A DNA stretch of 15,038 bases from Bacteroidales bacterium UBA7009 (GCA_002449665.1 DJXH01000025.1:1-15038), one strand, 5' to 3'. Positions 7,673-14,406 are shown, counted from the stretch's first letter. Numbers and translations are program-made. The notes: generated by a model not told the origin, from the sequence alone.

Positions 7673-8612
7673 AATCGTGATTATTTACAGCCGCGGCATA
7701 TTTCGGAAAATCTGACATATACATCTGTTCCGTGGCAGGTGCAAACACTTTCTGCGCACCGGCGAGAAGATAAAAGTCCACCATCGGTTTGAGGTATTCC
7801 GCCAATGGTGCATCAGCGGTGGTGTCTGCGTGTGCCGCCTTGCCGGAGTTGGTAAAGACAAACGGACAAAGTCTTGATATTGTTTGCAAAACAGTTTGAC
7901 TATCGGAGGTAACGAGAATCGGTAAATTATGTTTATTATGCAGACTGTTTACATACTTTGCCAATGTTTTTACTATTGCCGCCTGCATTTCGGGAGTGGC
8001 GGGATGGTAGTCATATTCGGGAAAGTCGCCGAAAAGGTTTTGCACCCGCAGCGCCACAGCGATATAGGGGTTGCCGGTATAAGTGTCAAACTTTTGCAAT
8101 TCGTTTTGCAGCAAAGTCGAAGGAGAGAAAAGTTCGGAGAAGAGTTCTCCCCAGCGATAGTTTGTCCCGAACGTACTGTTTATCTGTTCAACCCAATCAC
8201 GGTTGGCATAGCAGTGAATCTGCTTGTCAGAAGGGAGGTTATCAAGTCTGTGAAAATCGTTTTCTCCTACGACACGCAGCAGTTTGACATGACTAAACCG
8301 ATGGCTCAAAGCGGAGTCGGATATAGTCCAATCATAGGTATTAGGCAGTTGAAACAAGTGCAGGTCAAAGGGGTAAGAATAATATATCCTGAAATCACGC
8401 TTTGTTGCTTTTGCAAAGGCATAAAGCGAGACGATGCCCTTCCAGCGGTCGCATAGTCCGCCTTGAAAGCCGCGCCCGTCCACCATTGCCACAAGCGCAT
8501 TGCCATCACCTCTTGCTCCGAAAAGAGAGTAACGGCGCATTTTGCCCAACCACTCCTGACAACCTTTCGGCAAGGGGGACAACAGAACCTTATTTATGTT
8601 TTGCCACTTCAT
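7647..8612 (-). CDS. Putative fucosyltransferase-like (GT-B, NodZ/FUT-like) glycosyltransferase
   Basis: I do not recognise a named gene, but the 321-residue protein carries blocks resembling the NodZ / alpha-1,6-fucosyltransferase / protein O-fucosyltransferase superfamily. These are GRGFQGGLCDRWKGI (46-60, like the N-terminal Gly-rich G-x-x-D-R-x-x-G element), VALRVQNLFGDF (186-197, in place of the donor-binding H-x-R-x-G-D segment), LVTSDSQTV (233-241, like the acidic SD block) and PMVDFYLLAGAQKVF (276-290, the late helix). There is no signal peptide or membrane helix, so it should act in the cytoplasm on a nucleotide-sugar donor. It sits between a GT4 enzyme and a flippase, which fits a role in building a lipid-linked glycan. 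The ATG at 8612 overlaps the GT4 gene's end by 23 bases. Fucose as the donor is an inference from motifs only. Confidence 0.62.
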   Translation of the reverse strand: MKWQNINKVLLSPLPKGCQEWLGKMRRYSLFGARGDGNALVAMVDGRGFQGGLCDRWKGIVSLYAFAKATKRDFRIYYSYPFDLHLFQLPNTYDWTISDSALSHRFSHVKLLRVVGENDFHRLDNLPSDKQIHCYANRDWVEQINSTFGTNYRWGELFSELFSPSTLLQNELQKFDTYTGNPYIAVALRVQNLFGDFPEYDYHPATPEMQAAIVKTLAKYVNSLHNKHNLPILVTSDSQTVLQTISRLCPFVFTNSGKAAHADTTADAPLAEYLKPMVDFYLLAGAQKVFAPATEQMYMSDFPKYAAAVNNHDFERVALHI

Positions 8613-9642
8613 TATATACTATTATCAGATGTTCGCCCACGACGTTGAACGAATACTTACGTGCTGATTCTCTAATTGTTTCAGCATTATACTTATCAAG
8701 GTTCTTCAGCATATCAGTCCACTCTTTTTCGAGAGCCGTTTCGTCTTTTGCTCTGATTAACCTGCCGCTTTCGGGGGTAATCATTTCTTTTATCCCTCCC
8801 ACATCGGAAGAGAGCACAGGTACACCGGCGGCAAGACTCTCGGAGATAACGACGGGGGCGTTCTCTTTGTTGGAAAAAAGCACAAAGAGGTCGGCTTGCG
8901 ACATAAATTTTGCCACTTCTATAGGCGGCTGCTCCCCCGTAAAGACCACATCCTCACCTTCTTCCAAGCCAAGAGTGCGAGCATAAGCAACAGCAAGAGC
9001 AAAGTCTTTGCCGGTGCCGACAAGAGTGAGCCGCAGCTGACGAGGATAGTTGTGCTTCATACGGGCAAAGACCCGCAAAATACCACACACGTTCTTATGT
9101 TCTTCGTCAAAACAACTTACATGCAATGTATTGATGACATCGGACTGTGTATCTCGCGGCGCTGTATAGAAAAAGTCATCCACCACATTGTTAAGCACCT
9201 CATAGTTGCCTTTCAGTCCGCAATTTTGCATTGCCTCGCCGAGATTGGCAGAAACGGGCATTATACGTTGCGCATACTTTGCTCCGAAACGAAAAACAAA
9301 ACGCTTAAGCGGACTACGTAATTGGAAAGACAAAGGCAGATAACCGGTCCAATGCTCAACTATGATATATGGTATATTATACTTTTTATACAAATAGAGT
9401 GCAAAGAGTGCGTTCCGTCCGTTCACATTAACCTGCACTATATCAGGCTTCCAGCCGCTGTTTAACAAGTATTTCCAGTCTCTGTACATCTGTCGCCACC
9501 ACGCGAGTCCGACCTTCTCGTTATATATGACACGCGCATCTGCACCTTGACGGCATACCGCTTTAAGGTGTTTTTCCACGAACAGACCGTACATTCGGTC
9601 GCGCTCGGTAGGATACCACGCACTAAGGAACAGGACTTTCAC
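8590..9642 (-). CDS. Family 4 glycosyltransferase (GT-B, glycosyl_transf_1)
   Basis: This is a retaining GT-B glycosyltransferase, expected to add a hexose-type sugar to a lipid-linked acceptor in the cytoplasm. I prefer the GTG start at 9642, giving 350 residues beginning VKVLFLSAWYPT, as GT4 proteins usually do. It also makes a one-base TAGTG overlap with the upstream stop. An in-frame TTG at 9663 would add seven residues. In the 350-residue numbering, the N-terminal domain has DIVQVN, VEHWTGY and the SANLGEAM segment. The C-terminal domain has LVGTG, FTGEQ and the E-x7-E pair Glu260/Glu268 in NKENAPVVISESLAAGVPVL, which binds the donor. The gene lies between the FemAB-like and fucosyltransferase-like genes and overlaps the latter by 23 bases. 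Sugar specificity is not readable. Confidence 0.9.
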   Translation of the reverse strand: MKVLFLSAWYPTERDRMYGLFVEKHLKAVCRQGADARVIYNEKVGLAWWRQMYRDWKYLLNSGWKPDIVQVNVNGRNALFALYLYKKYNIPYIIVEHWTGYLPLSFQLRSPLKRFVFRFGAKYAQRIMPVSANLGEAMQNCGLKGNYEVLNNVVDDFFYTAPRDTQSDVINTLHVSCFDEEHKNVCGILRVFARMKHNYPRQLRLTLVGTGKDFALAVAYARTLGLEEGEDVVFTGEQPPIEVAKFMSQADLFVLFSNKENAPVVISESLAAGVPVLSSDVGGIKEMITPESGRLIRAKDETALEKEWTDMLKNLDKYNAETIRESARKYSFNVVGEHLIIVYNEVAKHK

Positions 9643-10640
9643 TATAGTTTTTGCTTTAACCAATTGTAAAACAGAGCAAGAGCGAATAGACGTTTGTAGT
9701 ATTTATGAATGCTGAAATAGGTAACAGGCGTTGAGCCGAACTGCTTGTAGTGGTTAGCGACACCTTTTATCATACTGCCCTCAAAGTCAAATTGCAGTCC
9801 CTTCTCGCGTGCCAACTTAATACATTCGAGAGCGAGGAGTGCGCCCGCACCTGACTCTTTATATTTAGGTGAATAGCAGGGGATAAGATAGTAGAGTGTC
9901 TGCTTGTCCCACACCACGTAGGCAGCAGCACAGACCTCGCCGTCAGCATTATGAATACTGATTATCCGGCTTTGATTAAGGCGCGAGGTTTTGCGATCAA
10001 GCACGAGTAGGAACTCACGCGAGTAGGTTATCTTCTTTTTTTGAGCCGTAAGGCACTCTGTGTGAAAGCGGTAGAAATCTTCGGCGGTCATACTCCGCTC
10101 GGTGTGCAGACTGAGGGCTTTTTGGAGTTGGCGTTTCTTGTTCTTGGAGAAACGGTCGATGACGGCATCTAAATCGGCAAGGTCGTCAAGCCTGTATGTT
10201 ACACGTTTCTTTACCTTGAAACCGGCGTTTTGGAAATACGGCACACAAGAACTGTAAAGCGGAAACTGCTGGTAGTAATACCAAAGTCCGAGTTCGTCTA
10301 TACGCTTGATAAAATCTTCACATACAGACTTTTCTATCTCCTTATCCCATATCGTACCGTCGTCGTTGCGGAGCGATTTGTCAAACCAAATACCTGCTAT
10401 CTGTGTCATCTTGGGCATAATGACGAAGCGTATCCGCCATCTTTTGCTGGTCTGATACGGCAAGGCGGCAAGAACTGCTCCGGTGCGGCTGTTGGTATAG
10501 AGCATTACGTCCCACTGTTTGCCTGCGCATACGGCATCCAGCCACCACGGCTGCATAAACACCGGCATATCGGGCTGGGTCTCACACCATTGACTATACG
10601 ACTCTTTATCAGAAAGTTGAGGTAATGTTTGCTGTTCCAT
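9642..10640 (-). CDS. FemAB/GNAT-like acyl- or aminoacyltransferase
   Basis: The 332-residue protein has the double-GNAT layout of the FemAB-like/BioF2-like acetyltransferase superfamily. Members transfer an acyl or aminoacyl group, and in Bacteroidota they commonly sit in polysaccharide loci. The N-terminal half carries PVFMQPWWLDAVC (26-38), a block commonly found in these proteins. The C-terminal half contains the basic segment FSKNKKRQLQKA (164-175). It ends with the diagnostic FDFEGSM (284-290), then YKQFGSTPVTYFSIHKYYK (298-316). No signal peptide or membrane helix is seen. The ATG at 10640 lies two bases after the recQ stop, and its own stop overlaps the next gene's GTG. The likely role is acylation of a sugar or nucleotide-sugar made by the neighbouring glycosyltransferases; the substrate is inferred from context alone. 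Confidence 0.82.
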   Translation of the reverse strand: MEQQTLPQLSDKESYSQWCETQPDMPVFMQPWWLDAVCAGKQWDVMLYTNSRTGAVLAALPYQTSKRWRIRFVIMPKMTQIAGIWFDKSLRNDDGTIWDKEIEKSVCEDFIKRIDELGLWYYYQQFPLYSSCVPYFQNAGFKVKKRVTYRLDDLADLDAVIDRFSKNKKRQLQKALSLHTERSMTAEDFYRFHTECLTAQKKKITYSREFLLVLDRKTSRLNQSRIISIHNADGEVCAAAYVVWDKQTLYYLIPCYSPKYKESGAGALLALECIKLAREKGLQFDFEGSMIKGVANHYKQFGSTPVTYFSIHKYYKRLFALALFYNWLKQKL

Positions 10641-10642
10641 AT

Positions 10643-12427
10643 CTATGATGTTTTATTTTTCTTTCTACATACATCGCACTTACCGCACAGAGGTGCATCC
10701 GTCTCGCCGAAATAGGATAGAAGCAGTTGGCGGCGGCAGAACGAAGTCTGCGTAGCATACTCGGTCATTGCTTTTATACGCTCCACATACGCTTGCTGCC
10801 TCTCTTCATATACACGCTTGGGCAACCACACCTTGTCCACACGCGGCTGCGTATAAGTAACTGTGTTGGCAACAGTGCGGGGAATATAGGTGATAATGCG
10901 CCGCTGTGCGAGCGAAACGAGCGTTTGATGCATATCTTCCGTAACCTGTTCGTAGAGATACTGCAGATCAGTAAAAATACCTGTATATTTGCGCATTAGG
11001 GTCTGCATCAAGTCATTTTGCGCAGCAGTGAGTTTATAGGTAGTGAGTTGATACGGAGGTACGTTTATCCTCACACGCGGTTGGGTTTCGTGTTCCTCCT
11101 GGAAGGCTATAAAACCGGCATTATCAAGCAGGTGCAGAGCGGAATAGGTCTGCAACACCGGCAGATGCATTACACGGCACAAGTCGTCAAGATGCAGGGT
11201 AAAACTATGTCCCCATCCGCTGCCTTCACCTACGACAAAATAGTCGCTGAGTTTCTGATAGACAATCTGAATAAACTCTTCGGGCGGGTATGTATCTATA
11301 ACACGTTTTTTCATCTTGCCGGCATCACCGGCAGCAAAAAGCAACACAGCATACGCCTCTTTGCCATCACGTCCTGCCCTACCCGTCTCTTGAAAATAGG
11401 CCTCGGGAGAGTCGGGCAAGTCGAAGTGAATAACCGACCGCACATCGGGCTTATCTATACCCATACCGAAAGCATTAGTACAGACAATCACGCGTTTGCC
11501 TTCGGGTTGAACTCCATAGTCTTTCCAATGCTGTTGGCGCAAGGTGCGTGTATATGAGTCCAAACCGGCATGGTAGTAGTCGGCATCTATACCCTCGCGA
11601 ACAAGTATTTCGCAGAGTTCAGCAGTACGTTTGCGATTGCGAACATAGACGATAGCAGAGCCTTGCACCTTGTTCAGGATATTAACCAACTGCCGTGTCT
11701 TGTCGGCAGAATCTGCACAACGGCGAACGATATAACAAAGGTTTTCGCGAGCAAAAGACTGCTTGAACACTTTCCAGTCGGGCACCTCTTCACCTTCAAG
11801 CGACAGACGAAGACATATATCATCCGCCACCTGCGGCGTGGCAGTAGCGGTGAGAGCAAGCACCGGCACCGGCATATTCTTATATGGACTCGGAGCAAGA
11901 CACTCACGCACTTTGGCTATATTAAGGTAACTCGGGCGGAAATCATACCCCCACTGCGATATACAATGTGCCTCGTCCACAGCCACAAGGCAGATAGGCA
12001 GATAACTCAAGCGGCGACGAAAAGCCTCACTCTCAAGTCTTTCCGGCGAGACGTAAAGAAAGCGATAGGGACCATACTGACAGTTGTCAAGCACCTGTTG
12101 CTGACGGTCGGACGACATACCGGTATATATAGCAGCGGCGTGTATATCGCGCTTACGCAGGTTCTCCACCTGATCTTTCATTAGCGCAATAAGCGGCGTA
12201 ACAACAAGACACAACCCCACTCCGCCCCGCTGTTCACGATCTTCCGTATCTCCACTGAGCGAAGCCATCACAATGGTCGGTATCTGAAAACACAGCGACT
12301 TGCCTCCGCCGGTGGGCATAAGAGCAAGAGTATCACGACCGCTGATAACGGCATTCACAATATCTTCCTGCATCGGGCGGAAAGAACTGTAACCGAAATA
12401 TGTCTTCAGAGCCTCTTGTGCGGTCAT
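10643..12427 (-). CDS. recQ: RecQ-family ATP-dependent DNA helicase, C-terminal-zinc type
   Basis: This is a 3'-5' superfamily 2 DNA helicase acting in recombination and repair. The helicase core is complete. It shows FRPMQ (16-20), Walker A PTGGGKS (38-44), the DEAH box (151-154) within VDEAHCISQWGYDFRPSY, TATATP (193-198), TNAFGMGIDKPDVR (317-330) and motif VI QETGRAGRDG (346-355). After a winged-helix-like stretch (about 405-515), the four presumed zinc cysteines lie at the very end: C564, C581, C584 and C587. In E. coli RecQ they follow the helicase domain directly. There is no HRDC domain (594 residues). This order is known to me from a second RecQ type in Bacteroides, so it is a subfamily trait rather than a truncation. 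A ~13-residue acidic insert (57-69) separates motifs I and Ia. The ATG overlaps the HAD gene's stop as ATGA. Confidence 0.93.
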   Translation of the reverse strand: MTAQEALKTYFGYSSFRPMQEDIVNAVISGRDTLALMPTGGGKSLCFQIPTIVMASLSGDTEDREQRGGVGLCLVVTPLIALMKDQVENLRKRDIHAAAIYTGMSSDRQQQVLDNCQYGPYRFLYVSPERLESEAFRRRLSYLPICLVAVDEAHCISQWGYDFRPSYLNIAKVRECLAPSPYKNMPVPVLALTATATPQVADDICLRLSLEGEEVPDWKVFKQSFARENLCYIVRRCADSADKTRQLVNILNKVQGSAIVYVRNRKRTAELCEILVREGIDADYYHAGLDSYTRTLRQQHWKDYGVQPEGKRVIVCTNAFGMGIDKPDVRSVIHFDLPDSPEAYFQETGRAGRDGKEAYAVLLFAAGDAGKMKKRVIDTYPPEEFIQIVYQKLSDYFVVGEGSGWGHSFTLHLDDLCRVMHLPVLQTYSALHLLDNAGFIAFQEEHETQPRVRINVPPYQLTTYKLTAAQNDLMQTLMRKYTGIFTDLQYLYEQVTEDMHQTLVSLAQRRIITYIPRTVANTVTYTQPRVDKVWLPKRVYEERQQAYVERIKAMTEYATQTSFCRRQLLLSYFGETDAPLCGKCDVCRKKNKTS

Positions 12428-13053
12428 AACAACATCTGCTCAACCTCTCTTATCCAATTATTATCTTTTGCGTGCAAACAGCGGAACCCTGCTTCTTCTC
12501 CCGCCTTGATATTAGGCTGGAGGTCATCTATATAAAGTGTTTCACAAGGATTGATACCTGCACGTTCTTTAACCAAATCGTAGCAGCGTTTGTCGGGCTT
12601 GGACAAGTGAATCTCGTTGGAGAAAAAGAGTGCATCTGCAGTGTACAACTCGGGACAATGGTTCATCACCCACTCTACGTGAAGTTCGTTGATATTTGAC
12701 AGCACATATATACCTAAACCTTTGTCTTTAAGGCACTGGAGCAGATGGCGTTTGTCATTGCCAATACCGAGCAACATAGCAAACCACGCATCCTTGACCT
12801 GCTCTTTGGTAGTACCCTGTTTGCAGGCTGATAGAACGGAAGACAAGAATTCATCGGTAGTAATGGCACCCACCTGATATTTGTTTATCAACTCCGAATC
12901 ATGTCCGCCGAGCAAGCCGTCAGCAGTAATTTGTGTCTGACCTCGGCTGCCGTCGGTAAGAGCATACATCGCTTTAAGCGAACGTCTTACGTCAAGATCA
13001 ATAAGCACGCCGCCCAAATCGAACAAGATATTTTTTATCATTTTTTCATTCAT
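12424..13053 (-). CDS. HAD-superfamily phosphatase, YihX-like
   Basis: This 209-residue haloacid dehalogenase-family hydrolase most resembles YihX, the alpha-D-glucose-1-phosphate phosphatase of E. coli, in length and motifs. Motif I is FDLGGVLIDLD with nucleophile Asp12. Gly, not Asp, occupies the +2 position, as in YihX (FDLGNV). Motif II is LSNINELH (118-125, Ser119), motif III is SKPDKRCYD with Lys152, and motif IV is IDDLQPNIKAG with Asp176/Asp177. The helical cap lies at about 22-100. ATG 13053 is used, 6 bases after the aroB stop; Met5 (13041) is an equally acceptable start. The stop overlaps the recQ ATG. In this operon it could act on a sugar phosphate, but substrates of this family cannot be told from sequence. 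Confidence 0.85.
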   Translation of the reverse strand: MNEKMIKNILFDLGGVLIDLDVRRSLKAMYALTDGSRGQTQITADGLLGGHDSELINKYQVGAITTDEFLSSVLSACKQGTTKEQVKDAWFAMLLGIGNDKRHLLQCLKDKGLGIYVLSNINELHVEWVMNHCPELYTADALFFSNEIHLSKPDKRCYDLVKERAGINPCETLYIDDLQPNIKAGEEAGFRCLHAKDNNWIREVEQMLL

Positions 13054-13059
13054 ATTATG

Positions 13060-14079
13060 CTACAAAGAATACAAATACTCCAATGCCTCTCTTATCTGCG
13101 CCTCACTAACCTCCACGCCAATAACAGGTTCGCCCGCTTTTCTCAACAAAACGAAGAGCGGATTCAAAGCAGAATGGTTTTTCTTATCTGAGCGGATAAG
13201 TTCTATCAGCCGGTCAAAATCGCTACATCTGCATACAGGCCTACCGTAATACTCTAAAAGGAGCCGAGAGAAAAGATGCAGAATATCAGACGGCAGACCT
13301 TGAGTTAAAACACTCAGATACATAGCCGCCACCATACCTTGCATCACAGCATAGCCATGGGGCAGGACTGCACCTTTTTCTATAGAAAGAGCCTCAATGG
13401 CATGACCGGCAGTATGACCGAAGTTGAGGATATGCCTTAAGCCGGTGTCGCGCGGGTCTGCTTCAACCACAGCCTGCTTTATTTCAACAGCACGCTGTAT
13501 AAGTCTTTCACAGTCAGCACTCCATATCGCAGTATTTTCAAAAGCATCAATCAGTTCGTATAGCAACACTGTATCTGCCACAACAGCCGTCTTCAGCATC
13601 TCTGCAAAGCCGGAAAGCAGTTGCTCGCGAGGGAGAGTGGATAAAAAAGAGACATCAATGAAAGTTTCAACAGGAGAATAGAAACAGCCTATCTCATTTT
13701 TAACTCCTCTGAAATTAAAGCCTGTCTTGCCGCCGGTAGAAGCATCCACCATAGCAAGCAGCGTAGTGGGAACAGTGATATAAGGAATACCACGTTTGAA
13801 AGTGGCTGCGGCAAAACCTGCCAAGTCAGTAACCACACCTCCTCCGACAGCGACAAGCAAAGTGGAGCGGGTGGCATCGTTGTCGTGCAGAAAAGACCAT
13901 ATATCCTGCACAGTATCTATAGACTTATGCACTTCATCGGCATTTATGGTAAACACAGGATAAGACAAGCGAAAAGACCGAGCAGAGAAAAAACTGTCAG
14001 CCACAAACAGCACTTGCTTGAACATACGTTTTTCAAGCAAAGAGAGTAATGCCGATTGCCAATTATGAGTGTACACCAT
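13060..14079 (-). CDS. aroB: 3-dehydroquinate synthase
   Basis: AroB converts DAHP to 3-dehydroquinate, the second step of the shikimate pathway for aromatic amino acids, using NAD and a divalent metal (usually Zn or Co). With ATG 14079 the protein has 339 residues, a normal length. The NAD-binding GGGVVTDLAGFAAATFKRG (79-97) and PTTLLAMVDASTGGKTGFN (104-122) are intact. The metal ligands are expected at Glu160 (GFAEMLK), His222 (NFGHTAGHAIE) and His241 (LPHGYAV). DKKN (298-301) is the usual late Lys block. An in-frame TTG at 14118 is rejected as start because it falls in the -33 promoter box. The -7 box ends only 9 bases before the ATG, so the transcript should be nearly leaderless. It is the first gene of the eight-gene operon. 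Confidence 0.95.
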   Translation of the reverse strand: MVYTHNWQSALLSLLEKRMFKQVLFVADSFFSARSFRLSYPVFTINADEVHKSIDTVQDIWSFLHDNDATRSTLLVAVGGGVVTDLAGFAAATFKRGIPYITVPTTLLAMVDASTGGKTGFNFRGVKNEIGCFYSPVETFIDVSFLSTLPREQLLSGFAEMLKTAVVADTVLLYELIDAFENTAIWSADCERLIQRAVEIKQAVVEADPRDTGLRHILNFGHTAGHAIEALSIEKGAVLPHGYAVMQGMVAAMYLSVLTQGLPSDILHLFSRLLLEYYGRPVCRCSDFDRLIELIRSDKKNHSALNPLFVLLRKAGEPVIGVEVSEAQIREALEYLYSL

Positions 14080-14087
14080 ATAGGCAG

Positions 14088-14119
14088 CAAAAGTACGCCA
14101 AAAAATGCAAATCAGCAAA
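14088..14119 (-). promoter_or_regulatory. Bacteroidota-type promoter for the aroB operon
   Basis: On the minus strand TTTG (14119-14116), a 20-base spacer and TACTTTTG (14095-14088) match the Bacteroidota -33/-7 consensus completely. The sequence after the box is CTGCC, close to the CAGCC seen at the other two promoters. The expected start of transcription (about 14081-14084) is 2-5 bases before the aroB ATG. The site lies about 40 bases past the tRNA terminator, so the operon has its own promoter. Confidence 0.8.
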
Positions 14120-14159
14120 CTTTGTTGCTATTTTAAGCCAAATGTAAGCGATATAGATA

Positions 14160-14192
14160 CAAAAAGCGATGTTTGACGATACAAACATCGCT
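14160..14192 (-). terminator. Rho-independent terminator after tRNA-Pro
   Basis: On the minus strand AGCGATGTTTG (14192-14182) pairs perfectly with CAAACATCGCT (14175-14165) around the six-base loop TATCGT. A run of T follows (TTTTTG, partly within the stem end). It begins about 5 bases after the mature 3' end of the tRNA, separating the tRNA transcript from aroB. Confidence 0.85.
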
Positions 14193-14196
14193 ATTG

Positions 14197-14270
14197 TCGG
14201 GATGACAAGATTTGAACTTGCGACCTCCGGTCCCCCAGACCGTTGCGCTACCGGACTGCGCCACATCCCG
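14197..14270 (-). tRNA. tRNA-Pro (anticodon GGG)
   Basis: The 74-base minus-strand sequence folds as a cloverleaf. The acceptor strands CGGGATG and CATCCCG are followed by discriminator A. The D arm GCGC-AGTCCGGTA-GCGC, the anticodon loop CTGGGGG (14238-14232) with GGG at 14236-14234, and the T arm with TTCAAAT and the stem GCAAG/CTTGT are all present. It decodes CCC and CCU proline codons. The 3' CCA is not encoded (CAA follows the discriminator), so it must be added. The first anticodon-stem pair (27-43) is an A-G mismatch; the other four pairs are canonical. The gene has its own promoter and terminator. Confidence 0.96.
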
Positions 14271-14292
14271 TTGCTTCTTTCAAAAGCGGCTG

Positions 14293-14324
14293 CAAAGGTA
14301 CGGCAAAATTATTAACTAAGCAAA
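14293..14324 (-). promoter_or_regulatory. Bacteroidota-type promoter for tRNA-Pro
   Basis: On the minus strand TTTG (14324-14321), a 20-base spacer and TACCTTTG (14300-14293) match the Bacteroidota consensus. CAGCCGCTTTT follows directly. Transcription should start near 14286-14289, about 17 bases before the mature tRNA 5' end at 14270. Confidence 0.82.
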
Positions 14325-14365
14325 TTTTTTGACAAAATTCTCACAAAAATATGAATACTCACCTG

Positions 14366-14406
14366 CAAAATACACGAAGTCGGCTAACATTGCCGACTTC
14401 GTGTGT
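14366..14406 (-). terminator. Rho-independent terminator of the rpoA-rplQ operon
   Basis: On the minus strand ACACGAAGTCGGC (14404-14392) pairs perfectly with GCCGACTTCGTGT (14384-14372) around the loop AATGTTA. An outer G-T wobble and an A-T pair extend it. ATTTTGC follows as a short U-tract. It lies about 28 bases after the rplQ stop and closes the ribosomal-protein operon. Confidence 0.9.

Noticed and set aside
6878..7792. Long open frame (304 codons, + strand) opposite the flippase and the end of the fucosyltransferase-like gene
   Set aside because: It is a composition shadow of hydrophobic codons on the other strand. The translation is rich in His, Arg, Lys, Cys and Tyr with no recognisable domain, and two well-supported genes cover the region.
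14080..14118. Longer AroB starting at TTG 14118
   Set aside because: It falls inside the -33 element, and the extra 13 residues are not AroB-like.
14139..14146. Second minus-strand TAnnTTTG (TACATTTG) upstream of aroB
   Set aside because: No TTTG occurs at 19-21 bases upstream; the only nearby TTTG is 13 bases away, in the terminator tail.
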